This document shows positions 34,379 through 43,425 of a stretch of DNA of 64,000 bases, in pieces. A model generated the notes under the pieces. That model did not search any database, was not told where the DNA came from, and saw nothing but the letters and a program-made list of their open reading frames with translations. Numbering within the stretch: position 1 is the first letter of the stretch; every line of letters begins with the position of its first letter. The position numbers and the translations under genes are program-made. Source of the stretch: Rhizobium sullae (GTDB lineage: Bacteria; Pseudomonadota; Alphaproteobacteria; Rhizobiales; Rhizobiaceae); NCBI RefSeq assembly GCF_900169785.1, contig NZ_FWER01000002.1:289339-353338 (forward strand), in the 5' to 3' direction.

Positions 34379-36034
34379 TTGACTAATTTTGAATCGCTTG
34401 GTGTCTCCAAGCCGATCGTCGCCACGCTTTTTCAGCTCGGCATTGAAACGCCAACGCCTATTCAGGCGCAGGCAATCCCGCTTCTCCTCGAAGGCCGCGA
34501 TCTGATCGGCCTCGCCCAGACCGGCACGGGCAAGACCGCCGCCTTCGGCCTGCCGCTCATCGAAAAGCTGCTTGCTGACGACAAGCGGCCGGACAACCGC
34601 ACGACGCGCACGCTCATCCTCGCTCCGACCCGCGAACTGGTGAACCAGATCGCCGTCAACCTGAAGAACTTCCTGCGCAAGTCGCACCTGCGCATCAACG
34701 TCGTTGTCGGCGGCGTATCGATCAACAAGCAGCAGCTGCAGCTTGAAAAGGGCACCGACATTCTCGTCGCGACACCCGGCCGCCTCCTCGATCTCATCAA
34801 CCGCCGCGCCATCGGCCTCACGGCCGTGCGTTACCTCGTGCTCGACGAAGCAGACCAAATGCTCGATCTCGGCTTCGTGCACGACCTGCGTAAGATCGCC
34901 AAGATGGTGCCGAAGAAGCGCCAGACGATGCTGTTTTCGGCGACCATGCCGAAGGCCATTGCCGACCTCGCCGCCGATTTCCTGACCGATCCGGTCAAGG
35001 TGGAAGTGACACCTTCAGGCAAGGCTGCCGACAAGGTCGAGCAGTACGTCCACTTCGTCAACGGGAAGAACGACAAGACCGATCTCCTCAAGAAGTCGCT
35101 GACCGAAAACCCGGATGGCCGCGCCATCGTCTTCCTGCGCACCAAACATGGCGCCGAGAAGCTGATGAAGCATCTCGAGCATGTCGGCTATTCCGTCGCT
35201 TCGATCCACGGCAACAAGAGCCAGGGTCAGCGCGAGCGCGCTCTCAAGGCGTTCCGCGACGGCGACATCAAGACGCTGATTGCTACCGACGTGGCCGCCC
35301 GCGGCATCGACATCCCGGCCGTCAGCCACGTCTTCAATTACGACCTGCCGGAAGTTGCGGAAGCTTATGTTCACCGCATCGGCCGTACGGCCCGCGCCGG
35401 ACGCGACGGCATCGCAATCGCATTCTGCGCCCCTGATGAAGCACGCCTACTCCGCGACATCGAAAAATTGATGAACATCAACATCACCGTTGCCAGCGGC
35501 GAAGCACCGGCCGACATGCGTGCTGCGCCCCGCCGTGCAAATGGTAACAGCAATGGCAACGGCAGCAACCGCAATCGAGGTGGCCAGGGCCGTGGTGAGG
35601 GCCGCGGCGAAGGCCGTCCGGGCGAACAACGCTCCGGCATTCGCCAGGATCGCCGTCCGCGCCGCGAAGGCGAAGCCGCCGGCGTTCGCGCCAACAACGA
35701 GGAGCGCCGTCCGCGGCCCGAGCGCCAAACTGCCCGCAACGAGGACTTCCGCGGCCAGCGCCGTGGCGAAGTCACGCCGCAGGGGCCGGATAACGATCTC
35801 GTCTCGACCTCGGATTTCCGCCCGGGCAAGAAGCCGCAACAGCGCCCGCACGGCAACGCCGATGCGAACCGCCATCACCCTGGCGGTGCCCGCAATGCGC
35901 ACGGCCGCCCTGGCCGCAAGCATGGCGAGGATCGCGGCCAGCAGGCACATGGCGAACAGCGCCAGGACGGCTCCGGCGGCATGCGCCGCAAGGGCCCCCG
36001 CAATGGCGGCGGCCAGCGCCGCGAACAGGCCTGA
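34379..36034 (+). CDS. DEAD-box RNA helicase, RhlE-like, TTG start
   Basis: An ATP-dependent RNA helicase of 551 residues. All core motifs are seen: Q motif region (TPTPIQAQAIP), Walker A AQTGTGKT, PTREL, DEAD in VLDEADQMLDLGF, SAT in LFSATMP and motif VI HRIGRTARAGR. From about residue 375 the protein is a long basic tail rich in Arg, Gly, Asn and Gln (NSNGNGSNRNRGGQGRGEG), as in RhlE proteins that bind ribosomal RNA or the degradosome. The start is TTG with AAAGG seven bases upstream; no ATG exists before the Q motif. A clear intrinsic terminator follows. Confidence 0.92.
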   Translation: MTNFESLGVSKPIVATLFQLGIETPTPIQAQAIPLLLEGRDLIGLAQTGTGKTAAFGLPLIEKLLADDKRPDNRTTRTLILAPTRELVNQIAVNLKNFLRKSHLRINVVVGGVSINKQQLQLEKGTDILVATPGRLLDLINRRAIGLTAVRYLVLDEADQMLDLGFVHDLRKIAKMVPKKRQTMLFSATMPKAIADLAADFLTDPVKVEVTPSGKAADKVEQYVHFVNGKNDKTDLLKKSLTENPDGRAIVFLRTKHGAEKLMKHLEHVGYSVASIHGNKSQGQRERALKAFRDGDIKTLIATDVAARGIDIPAVSHVFNYDLPEVAEAYVHRIGRTARAGRDGIAIAFCAPDEARLLRDIEKLMNINITVASGEAPADMRAAPRRANGNSNGNGSNRNRGGQGRGEGRGEGRPGEQRSGIRQDRRPRREGEAAGVRANNEERRPRPERQTARNEDFRGQRRGEVTPQGPDNDLVSTSDFRPGKKPQQRPHGNADANRHHPGGARNAHGRPGRKHGEDRGQQAHGEQRQDGSGGMRRKGPRNGGGQRREQA

Positions 36035-36045
36035 AAACAGAACTG

Positions 36046-36077
36046 AAAAAGGCCGGGTATCTTCCGGCCTTTTTTTA
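36046..36077 (+). terminator. Intrinsic terminator after the DEAD-box helicase gene
   Basis: The stem AAAAAGGCCGG / CCGGCCTTTTT (36046-36056 with 36064-36074) has a seven-base loop and a T run to 36077, twelve bases after the stop codon. Confidence 0.92.
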
Positions 36078-36220
36078 TTTTAAGCTCGTGCAGGACGGTT
36101 GCCCAGCCAGGCAGAATTCCGTCACGATGATGTCAGTGCATTCCATACCGGTGTTCGTCACGAACGCCACGCATGTTGATCACACCCGTCCTGAACTGCC
36201 TACAACGAGCGAGATAGGTT

Positions 36221-37999
36221 TTGTCATCTCCCCTGACGTCGAGCAGCAGCCGCCGCTTTCAGCTCATTCTCCTCAAGCCGTCGCACTATGATGACGACGG
36301 CTATGTAATCCGCTGGTGGCGGGCGATGATCCCTTCGAATTCGCTGGCGGCTCTCTTTGGCATTGCAGCCGACTGTGCGGAGCGCGAAGTGCTCGGCCCC
36401 GGCGTCGGCATCGACATCAAGGTGATCGACGAAACCAATACCCGCGTGCATATTCCGGAACTGCTCGCACTACTGAAGCAGCATGACAATTTCGGCATTG
36501 TCGCACTGGTCGGCGTTCAGTCGAACCAGTATCCGCGGGCGCTCGACATTGCCCGGCCGTTCCGCGCCGCAGGCATTCCGGTTTCGATGGGCGGCTTTCA
36601 TGTCTCCGGTTGTCTCTCGATGCTCGACGGCAAGGCGGTCGAACTCGACGCGTGCCGGGAGATGGGCATTTCGATGTTCGCCGGCGAGGCCGAAGGCAGG
36701 CTCGACAAGGTCTTGCAGGACGCGGCCTATGGCAAGCTTGCGCCGGTCTACAATTTCATGAACGACCTCCCAGGCATCGGCGGCACGCCGGTTCCCTTCC
36801 TGCCCAAAAAAAATGTCGAGCACACGCTCGGCCTCAGCAGCAGTTTCGATGCCGGTCGCGGCTGCCCCTACCAGTGTTCCTTCTGCACGATCATCAACGT
36901 GCAGGGCCGCAAATCCCGCTTCCGTTCGGCCGATGACGTCGAAAAGCTGGTGCGCATGAACTGGGCGCAGGGCATCCACAAGTTCTTCATTACTGACGAC
37001 AACTTCGCCCGCAACAAGGATTGGGAAGCGATCTTCGACCGGCTGATCGAACTCAAGGAAAAGGATGGCATTCCGCTGGGATTGATGATCCAGGTCGATA
37101 CGCTCTGCCACAAGATCCCGAACTTCATCGAAAAAGCGAAGCGCGCCGGCGTCACGCGGGTCTTCATCGGCCTGGAGAACGTCAATCCGGACAACCTGAC
37201 AGCTGCCAAGAAGAACCAGAACAAGATCACCGAATACCGGAAGATGCTGCTTGCCTGGAAAGCGCAGGGCATCATGACGCTCGCCGGTTATATCCTGGGC
37301 TTTCCTTCCGACACGCCGGAAACCATCCGCCGCGATATCAAGATCATTCAGCACGAACTGCCGCTCGATGTTATCGAGTTCTTCGTCCTGACACCGCTGC
37401 CGGGTTCGGAGGATCACCAGACGCTTTGGCGCAAGGGTGTCCCGATGGACGCCGACCTAAATACCTATGACGTCGAACATGTCTGCACTGCGCACGAGAA
37501 GATGAGCAGGCAGGAATGGGAGAGCATCTATCACGAGGCCTGGTCGCTCTATTATTCGCCGGAGCATGTAAAGACGCTGCTGCGCCGCGCCGTTGCGAGC
37601 GGCTTGCCGCTTGCAAGCCTCGTCAAGGTGCTGGTGTCCTTCGCAACGACGGTGCCGCTGGAAAATGTGCATCCGCTGCAAAGCGGGCTGTTGCGGCTGA
37701 AGCATCCTTCCGAACGCCGGCCCGGAATGCCGAAACCGCACCCCCTCGTCTTCTGGCCGCAATTCGTGTGGGAAACCGTTACCAAGCACGTTTCGCTGGC
37801 AGGCGTCATCCTGCGCATGAGCGCGACTGCGTTCCTCATCAAGAGAAGCCCGGCATCCAAATACTATATGGACCAGGCGCTGACGCCGGTCGATGACAGC
37901 GAAGAAGAGAAGCTGGATCTGTTCACCAAGACAGCCGGCGGTACCGCGGCCGTCACACATGTCAGGAAAATCCATCAGCTGACCCATGCCGGCCAGTAG
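36221..37999 (+). CDS. B12-binding radical SAM protein
   Basis: A 592-residue enzyme with an N-terminal cobalamin-binding-like domain (residues 15-150; KPSHYDDDGYVIRWWRA at its start) and a radical SAM core. The cluster motif CX3CX2C is in DAGRGCPYQCSFCTI (about residues 212-226), and GGFHVSGCLSM and TDDNFARNKDWEAIFD are typical of the hopanoid/bacteriochlorophyll-type B12 radical SAM group. It starts at TTG 36221, since no ATG precedes the conserved region. A C-terminal 150-residue extension has no motif I recognise. It has no operon partner; substrate unknown, possibly a lipid or cofactor methylation. Confidence 0.82.
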   Translation: MSSPLTSSSSRRFQLILLKPSHYDDDGYVIRWWRAMIPSNSLAALFGIAADCAEREVLGPGVGIDIKVIDETNTRVHIPELLALLKQHDNFGIVALVGVQSNQYPRALDIARPFRAAGIPVSMGGFHVSGCLSMLDGKAVELDACREMGISMFAGEAEGRLDKVLQDAAYGKLAPVYNFMNDLPGIGGTPVPFLPKKNVEHTLGLSSSFDAGRGCPYQCSFCTIINVQGRKSRFRSADDVEKLVRMNWAQGIHKFFITDDNFARNKDWEAIFDRLIELKEKDGIPLGLMIQVDTLCHKIPNFIEKAKRAGVTRVFIGLENVNPDNLTAAKKNQNKITEYRKMLLAWKAQGIMTLAGYILGFPSDTPETIRRDIKIIQHELPLDVIEFFVLTPLPGSEDHQTLWRKGVPMDADLNTYDVEHVCTAHEKMSRQEWESIYHEAWSLYYSPEHVKTLLRRAVASGLPLASLVKVLVSFATTVPLENVHPLQSGLLRLKHPSERRPGMPKPHPLVFWPQFVWETVTKHVSLAGVILRMSATAFLIKRSPASKYYMDQALTPVDDSEEEKLDLFTKTAGGTAAVTHVRKIHQLTHAGQ

Positions 38000-38004
38000 C
38001 TTGA

Positions 38005-38895
38005 TCAAGCCTCGGCCATGCGGGCGCTTTTCCGGTTCGACAGATAAACGCCGGTGACAACGACGATCGTTCCGATGACCAGTGGCACTGTCAGCGGTTC
38101 GCCGAAGGCGATGGAGGCCTCGATCGCGACCGTCGGCGGCATCAGATAGATCAACGACGCGGCCCGCGAGACCTGGCCGCGGCGGATTAGATAAAGAAGC
38201 AGCCCGATCCCGCCCATCGACAGGCCGAAGACCGACCAGATCAGCGCGCCGATAGCCTCCGGCGTTCCGTCGAAATGGAGGCGCTCGAAGGTGAGCGCGA
38301 GCGGCACGGTCACGACAAGCGCACCCACATATTGCAGCGTCGCAATCGTCTTGAGATCACCGGTCTGCAGGTGTTTTTTCTGGTAGATCGTGCCGTAGGT
38401 GACGGAGGCCATGGCGGCGAGGTTGATCGCAAGTGGCACCGCCGCATGGACGAGGCTCGCAGACGCAGGATCGAAAAGTTTTGGGGAAACGGCGATCGCT
38501 ATGCCGAAGAAGCCGAGCAGGAGTCCGAACTTCTGGGTGGGCTGCAGGCGCTCGCCGATCAGGAAGGGTGCTGCCATCGCCGTCAGCAGCGGCTGCAGCG
38601 CTGCGATGATGCCGGAAATGCCAGCCGGAACGCCATTGGCGATCGCCCACCACAGACCGGCAAGATAGAATCCATGCAGAAAGAAACCGGAATAGATCGC
38701 CCGCATCACCGTCGCGCGATCCGGCCATCTCGCCTTCAGCACCCGGCAGAGGCCAAAAAACGCTAGCGCCGAAAGCCCAAAACGGATGCCGAGGAAGGTA
38801 AAGGGCTCCGAATGCAGGGCCGCATATTTCGCGACAACCCAGCCGGTAGACCAGAGCAGAACGAAGATGGCGGGAGCGAAACGATCGAGGGTCAT
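38005..38895 (-). CDS. EamA/DMT-family transporter
   Basis: A 296-residue membrane protein with ten predicted helices made of two EamA repeats (FAPAIFVLLWSTGWVVAKYA in the first, and VFGLSMGGIGLLLYLIRRG in the second, with AASLIYLMPPTVAIEA). Family members export amino acids or other metabolites. It is convergent with the radical SAM gene, six bases apart, so the two share no promoter. Substrate cannot be predicted. Confidence 0.88.
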   Translation of the reverse strand: MTLDRFAPAIFVLLWSTGWVVAKYAALHSEPFTFLGIRFGLSALAFFGLCRVLKARWPDRATVMRAIYSGFFLHGFYLAGLWWAIANGVPAGISGIIAALQPLLTAMAAPFLIGERLQPTQKFGLLLGFFGIAIAVSPKLFDPASASLVHAAVPLAINLAAMASVTYGTIYQKKHLQTGDLKTIATLQYVGALVVTVPLALTFERLHFDGTPEAIGALIWSVFGLSMGGIGLLLYLIRRGQVSRAASLIYLMPPTVAIEASIAFGEPLTVPLVIGTIVVVTGVYLSNRKSARMAEA

Positions 38896-39064
38896 TAGCG
38901 ATCCTGGGACAACGGCAATGAGCGCGCTGTACCCGTCCCGCAGGCCCAGGTCAAAGGCGAAGCATTGATACTTATTTCAAGTTTCGCTGATGAGTGGCGC
39001 GAAACGGAAATGACCGGGCGTCTGCCCGGCCATCTCATGCGCGGCTTCCGGTCGGGAGTTGCCG

Positions 39065-40057
39065 TCAGCCGAGCTTGATGAGCTTGCTTTCCTTGACGGA
39101 CTGGACTGCCGCATCGGCGAGTGCCAGCGCGGCAAGGCCGTCGGCGCCGGAGGGCGAAATCTTGGCACCCTTTTCGATCGCGGCGATGAAGCTTGCGATC
39201 TCGTTGGCATAGGCTTCGGTGTAGCGGGTCATGAAGAAATCGTGCAGCGGCGGGCGGGTATAACCATCGCTGTTTGCGACCTCGATCGAGACCGGGCGCT
39301 GGTTTTCGGCCGCGACCATGCCTTTCGAGCCGTGCACCTCGATGCGCTGGTCGTAGCCATAGGTGGCACGTCGGGAGTTGGAGATGATCGCTTGCTTGCC
39401 GGACTTCGTCTGCAGGATGACCGAAACGCTGTCGTAATCGCCGGCTTCGCCGATCGCCTTGTCGACGAGGACGGCAGCCGTTGCCGCAATCGAGACCGGC
39501 TCTTCGCCGAGCAGGAAGCGGGCCATGTCGAAATCATGGATCGTCATGTCGCGGAAGATGCCGCCAGAGCGCTTGATGTAGTCGACCGGGGGGGCACCGG
39601 GATCGCGGGAGGTGATCGTCACCATTTCGACTTCGCCGATGCGGCCGTCGTCGATCGTCTTGCGCACCGCCATAAAATGCGGGTCAAAGCGGCGGTTGAA
39701 ACCGACCATCAGCTTTGCCTTGGTCTCGTCAACGACCTTGATGCAGGCCCTGACACGATCGACGTCAAGATCGATCGGCTTTTCGCAGAAGATCGCCTTG
39801 CCGGCCCGCGCGAATCGCTCGATCAGGTCGGCATGCGTATCCGTAGGCGTGCAGATGACGACAGCGTCGATATCCTTGGCAGCCTCGATCGCCTCGATGG
39901 TGCGGACCTCGCAGCCATACGCGGAAGCGATCGCTTCGGCTGCCTGCGGAAACGCGTCGGCGACGGCAACAAGCTTCGCATTCACGTCGCCGCTCACGGC
40001 CCTCGCGTGAACCTTGCCGATGCGGCCGGCGCCGAGAAGACCAAATCTGACTGTCAT
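39065..40057 (-). CDS. idhA: Inositol 2-dehydrogenase
   Basis: Oxidises myo-inositol to 2-keto-myo-inositol with NAD+. It is 330 residues, the usual size for IdhA/IolG, with the Rossmann loop RFGLLGAGRIGKVHA, the catalytic EKP in GKAIFCEKPIDLD (about 93-97), and the family block GGIFRDMTIHDFDMARFLLG containing the catalytic Asp and His. ATG 40057 has GGGAGG upstream and begins at the conserved fold. In rhizobia idhA is commonly apart from the iol genes, as here. A GC-rich stem (39015-39031) downstream may end the transcript. Confidence 0.93.
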   Translation of the reverse strand: MTVRFGLLGAGRIGKVHARAVSGDVNAKLVAVADAFPQAAEAIASAYGCEVRTIEAIEAAKDIDAVVICTPTDTHADLIERFARAGKAIFCEKPIDLDVDRVRACIKVVDETKAKLMVGFNRRFDPHFMAVRKTIDDGRIGEVEMVTITSRDPGAPPVDYIKRSGGIFRDMTIHDFDMARFLLGEEPVSIAATAAVLVDKAIGEAGDYDSVSVILQTKSGKQAIISNSRRATYGYDQRIEVHGSKGMVAAENQRPVSIEVANSDGYTRPPLHDFFMTRYTEAYANEIASFIAAIEKGAKISPSGADGLAALALADAAVQSVKESKLIKLG

Positions 40058-40210
40058 GAGAACCTCCCTGGAATTCGGAACAAATAAACCGAATTTCGAT
40101 AATTGTAGAATTTTCATTCCATTTTCTATGTGAGCCGTCAAGCCCGTTGCCCTTTCACATTCGCGAAATCCATCCTAAAGACAAGCGATCGAAATTTGAC
40201 CGGGGGAAAC

Positions 40211-40447
40211 ATGCAACTGATCGATCCGAACCATCCGGCCTACCGCCGCGTCTGGGTGCGGGCGCTGATCGTGGGCGTATGTCTCGCCTGGGCGGCATTG
40301 GAGTTCGTCACCGGCGATCCCTTCTGGGGTGTGCTGTCGGCCGCCGCCGGCGCCTATGCCTTCTATATGCTTTTCTGGACCTTCAAGCCGCAACCGCCCG
40401 CAGAACCTAACGAAGCCTCCAAACCGGGAGAGACGGATCCCGAATAA
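40211..40447 (+). CDS. Small two-helix membrane protein
   Basis: A 78-residue protein with two hydrophobic segments (VRALIVGVCLAWAALEFV, residues 16-33, and FWGVLSAAAGAYAFYMLFW, 38-56) and an acidic, proline-rich tail. The ATG at 40211 follows GGGGG. It stands divergent from idhA and its stop abuts the stop of the J-domain gene. I do not recognise a named family. Confidence 0.7.
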   Translation: MQLIDPNHPAYRRVWVRALIVGVCLAWAALEFVTGDPFWGVLSAAAGAYAFYMLFWTFKPQPPAEPNEASKPGETDPE

Positions 40448-40927
40448 TCAGCGGCCGCCACGCCGCATGGCTTCATCGATCAGCAGGTTCGCGAGCATCA
40501 TGCGCTTCGTAGCATTCTCCCGGAATGCCGGCGCGACGCGATCAGGATGGTTCGACTTGGCGAAGGCCCGGCGCTTTTCGTTCAGCGTCTGCAGCGTGTC
40601 GACGGCTGTAATCGCGAGCTCCGCCGCGATCTCGGCAGACGCAGTGCGCGCAAGATGTTCCGGCATGACGGGTTCCGGCTCAGGTTCCGCAACGGGCTGC
40701 GGCCGGATTTCCTCGTCTGCTGCGGCAGCGGGCGTCTCCGGTTCCATATTGTCGAGATAGCCTTGGCCCGCGCGTTGCGACGCCGCCGACACGCCCTCCA
40801 TCACGTCGAAGGCAAGACCAGTGCGGAAGCCATGGACGCGATGCGCGACGGACGCCTCGTCTTCGCTCTCTTCCTCCGCTTTCAGCCGCTCCAGAACGGA
40901 TTGAAAAACCGATTGCCCGAACAACAT
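40448..40927 (-). CDS. J-domain-containing protein
   Basis: A 159-residue protein whose C-terminus resembles a DnaJ J-domain: LNEKRRAFAKSNHPDRVAPA with the HPD tripeptide (about residues 127-129) and the following helix ATKRMMLANLLIDEA. The N-terminal 90 residues are low-complexity and acidic/proline-rich (EPEPEPVMPEHL), with no zinc-finger region. A role as a DnaK co-chaperone for one specific client would fit. A hairpin spans the ribosome site directly before the ATG (40928-40948). Confidence 0.7.
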   Translation of the reverse strand: MLFGQSVFQSVLERLKAEEESEDEASVAHRVHGFRTGLAFDVMEGVSAASQRAGQGYLDNMEPETPAAAADEEIRPQPVAEPEPEPVMPEHLARTASAEIAAELAITAVDTLQTLNEKRRAFAKSNHPDRVAPAFRENATKRMMLANLLIDEAMRRGGR

Positions 40928-40948
40928 GCCCCTTCCCTTCGAAGGGGC
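40928..40948 (-). promoter_or_regulatory. Hairpin sequestering the ribosome site of the J-domain gene
   Basis: In the mRNA GCCCCTTC pairs with GAAGGGGC across a five-base GAAGG loop, and the start codon follows at once. The purine-rich 3' arm and loop are the only Shine-Dalgarno-like sequence, so folding would limit initiation. Confidence 0.45.
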
Positions 40949-40984
40949 GTATTGAACACCGCCAGCATGGCGCCGGGCTTGCGT

Positions 40985-41989
40985 TCATTCTCCCTGCTTC
41001 CGGCTTTCCTCGAGGATAAGGTCATAAAGAAGCCGCGCGCTCGGGGGCAGCGCGCGCTCGCGGGCGGTAATCAGGCTGTAGGGCTTTACGTCTATCTTGA
41101 AATCGGTCGGCAACACGCGCACGTCGGACGCCTTCGCATCCTGGCCGGAGAGAAACTGGGCAACGTCCAGCGCTACGGGCGCGATGGCATCCGTCTCGCA
41201 AATAATCGCGCAGGTCAGCAGCAAGGATGACGTGTTGACGATATTTTCCGGCAGCGGCACCCTCGCCGCTAGAAAGATATCCTCCAGCGTTCGCCGTAGC
41301 AGCGTGCCCGGCGGCTGGAAAACCCAGCCGTAGCCATGGAGATCGGCGAGGCTGCTCTCAGTCTTCTTCAGGAGCGGATGGCCCCTGCGCACGATCAGGC
41401 AGGCTTTTTCGATTCCTATTTCACGCACTTCGAAGAGCCGCGGATTGAGATCGTCAGGAATGCGGCCGATAATGAAGTCGTGTCGGGCGGCGAGCAGTTC
41501 CCGCGCCAAAACGTTGCTCGTCTCCACTTCTATGTTGATCTCGATACCCGGAAACGCCTTGCGGACCTTGTCGATGGCCGGAACGACGAGGCTCATGGCG
41601 GGCGCAGTGACGGCGCCTATGAAGACGGAGCCGCCCTTGCCGCTCTTCAACTCGGCAATCTCGCGGCCGGCCTCGCGTAGTTCCAGCAGAATTTTTCGTG
41701 CACGCCTGGCGAGTGCTTCTCCGAAGGTCGTCAGCACCACGCCACGGGCGACCCGCTCGTAAAGCGGCGTCTTCAGGATCGATTCCATTTCGGCGAGCAT
41801 CCGCGAGGCGGCCGGTTGGGAAATGTTCAGGGTCTCCGCCGCTGCGGAAATCTGCCCGCTATCTTCGATTGCGACGATCATGCGCAGGTGATTCAGCTTC
41901 AAGCCCGCGCGCAGAAAGGCATCATCACCGAAATTGTCGCTATGGATATCGATGCGATCCGTGGAAATCGCGTCGGAAACAATCGCCAT
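40985..41989 (-). CDS. gbpR: LysR-family regulator GbpR (galactose-binding-protein regulator)
   Basis: A 334-residue LysR protein divergent from chvE, the arrangement known in Agrobacterium, where GbpR activates chvE in response to L-arabinose, D-fucose and similar sugars. The HTH is LKLNHLRMIVAIEDSGQISA with LNISQPAASRMLAEMES, preceded by a 30-residue N-terminal extension. The start at 41989 has GGGAGG eight bases upstream. The effector domain shows GSVFIGAVTAPAMSLVVPAI. Two direct ATACC repeats 21 bases apart lie in the intergenic region as candidate binding sites. Confidence 0.88.
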   Translation of the reverse strand: MAIVSDAISTDRIDIHSDNFGDDAFLRAGLKLNHLRMIVAIEDSGQISAAAETLNISQPAASRMLAEMESILKTPLYERVARGVVLTTFGEALARRARKILLELREAGREIAELKSGKGGSVFIGAVTAPAMSLVVPAIDKVRKAFPGIEINIEVETSNVLARELLAARHDFIIGRIPDDLNPRLFEVREIGIEKACLIVRRGHPLLKKTESSLADLHGYGWVFQPPGTLLRRTLEDIFLAARVPLPENIVNTSSLLLTCAIICETDAIAPVALDVAQFLSGQDAKASDVRVLPTDFKIDVKPYSLITARERALPPSARLLYDLILEESRKQGE

Positions 41990-42039
41990 GGTTGCGGCCT
42001 CCCATCCGCGCTCCATTAAAAGTAATACTTTTTAACGAT

Positions 42040-42090
42040 ATACCAAATTTGTTATGCACTATACCACTTATTCTATTTGACAGTTATAAG
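42040..42090 (+). promoter_or_regulatory. Putative GbpR binding sites and chvE promoter
   Basis: ATACCAAATTTGTTAT (42040-42055) is a nearly perfect inverted repeat with LysR-type T-N11-A spacing; ATACC recurs at 42061-42065, exactly 21 bases (two helical turns) on. A TATAAG at 42085-42090 could be the -10, with the second repeat at the -35 position, as for an activator-dependent promoter. The leader to chvE would be about 165 bases. Confidence 0.45.
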
Positions 42091-42262
42091 ATTCCATACG
42101 AGTTTGCGGCCGTGTGCTGGTTGGCACTCAACACGTGTGAGATCGTGGAGGAGACCTACTTCGTTTCTCACCATCTGAAGTAACTATCCAATCTACGGAA
42201 CCTGCCACAGTTTCGTTGGCGGGCGATTTTTCGTCCGCCGTCTATTAACAAGGGAGAGAGAA

Positions 42263-43327
42263 ATGAAATCCATTATCTCATTGATGGCTGCGGCTGCCTT
42301 CGGCATCGCTTCATTCGTTATGCCGGCAATGGCGCAGGACAAGGGGATGGTAGGCATCGCAATGCCCACGAAATCTTCCGCTCGCTGGATCGACGACGGC
42401 AACAACATCGTCAAGCAGCTTGAGGCGGCGGGCTATAGCACCGACCTGCAGTATGCTGACGACGATATTCCGAACCAGCTGTCTCAGATCGAGAACATGG
42501 TCACGAAGGGCGCTAAGGTTCTCGTCATCGCCGCTATCGACGGCACGACGCTTTCCGACGTTCTCCAGAAGGCTCATGACTCAGGTATCAAAGTCATCGC
42601 ATACGATCGCCTGATCCGCGACTCGGCCAACGTCGACTATTATGCAACGTTCGACAACTTCCAGGTCGGCGTCCTGCAGGCAACCTCGATCGTTGACGCC
42701 CTCGGCCTCAAGGATGGCAAGGGTCCATTCAACATTGAGCTTTTCGGCGGTTCGCCGGACGACAACAACGCCTTCTTCTTCTACGACGGCGCGATGTCTG
42801 TCCTGCAGCCCTACATCGACAGCGGCAAGCTCGTCGTGAAGTCTGGCCAGACCGGCATGGACAAGGTCGGCACACTGCGTTGGGACGCTGCAACGGCCCA
42901 GGCCCGTATGGACAACCTGCTCTCGGCTAACTACACCGACGCCAAGGTCGATGCCGTCCTGTCTCCGTACGACGGTCTCTCCATCGGCATCATCTCGTCG
43001 CTGAAGGGCGTCGGCTACGGCACCCCGGACCAGCCGCTTCCGGTCGTTTCCGGCCAGGACGCTGAAGTTCCGTCCGTGAAGTCGATCATTGCTGGCGAAC
43101 AGCACTCGACAGTCTTCAAGGACACGCGCGAACTCGCCAAGGTCACAGTTGCAATGGTTGACGCTGTCATGTCCGGCAAGGAGCCGGAAGTCAACGACAC
43201 CAAGACCTACGACAACGGCGTCAAGGTTGTTCCGTCCTACCTCCTGAAGCCGGTAGCGGTCGACAAGACCAACTACGAGAAGGTTCTCGTCGAAGGCGGT
43301 TACTACACGGCTGACCAGCTGAAGTAA
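42263..43327 (+). CDS. chvE: Multiple-sugar-binding periplasmic protein ChvE
   Basis: Periplasmic receptor for L-arabinose, D-galactose, D-glucose and related sugars, feeding the GguAB transporter and, in Agrobacterium, VirA signalling. The 354-residue protein has a signal peptide ending FVMPAMAQD and a type I periplasmic-binding fold. Stretches such as [20 protein letters not shown] and [20 protein letters not shown] are close to identical to Agrobacterium ChvE as I remember it. GGGAGAGAGAA supports the ATG. A hairpin directly after the gene may raise its expression over the ATPase and permease. Confidence 0.96.
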   Translation: MKSIISLMAAAAFGIASFVMPAMAQDKGMVGIAMPTKSSARWIDDGNNIVKQLEAAGYSTDLQYADDDIPNQLSQIENMVTKGAKVLVIAAIDGTTLSDVLQKAHDSGIKVIAYDRLIRDSANVDYYATFDNFQVGVLQATSIVDALGLKDGKGPFNIELFGGSPDDNNAFFFYDGAMSVLQPYIDSGKLVVKSGQTGMDKVGTLRWDAATAQARMDNLLSANYTDAKVDAVLSPYDGLSIGIISSLKGVGYGTPDQPLPVVSGQDAEVPSVKSIIAGEQHSTVFKDTRELAKVTVAMVDAVMSGKEPEVNDTKTYDNGVKVVPSYLLKPVAVDKTNYEKVLVEGGYYTADQLK

Positions 43328-43341
43328 TCGTACCAGGTTGG

Positions 43342-43368
43342 CCGGAACCTGCTGCTTGCGGGTTCCGG
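43342..43368 (+). promoter_or_regulatory. Intercistronic hairpin after chvE
   Basis: CCGGAACC (43342-43349) pairs with GGTTCCGG (43361-43368) across an 11-base loop, fifteen bases after the chvE stop. The weak pyrimidine run that follows (TCTTCACTTTTA) allows partial termination, and the stem can protect the chvE mRNA 3' end. Confidence 0.65.
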
Positions 43369-43425
43369 TCTTCACTTTTATGATCGTCGCGCCGTATTTC
43401 CGGCTGCTGGCGTTGGATTTTGACT

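Noticed and set aside
34150..34380. Lys-rich frame and a C-x3-K-C-G-like frame upstream of the helicase
   Set aside because: Neither has a start codon with a ribosome site and they are in different frames; they could be remnants, but I cannot support a gene.
36088..36291. Small ORF between the helicase terminator and the radical SAM gene
   Set aside because: It overlaps the conserved start of the radical SAM protein and has no ribosome site or motif.
39015..39031. GC-rich stem after idhA as an intrinsic terminator
   Set aside because: CCGGGC/GCCCGG is real, but no T run follows on the idhA strand, so I mention it only as a possible end.
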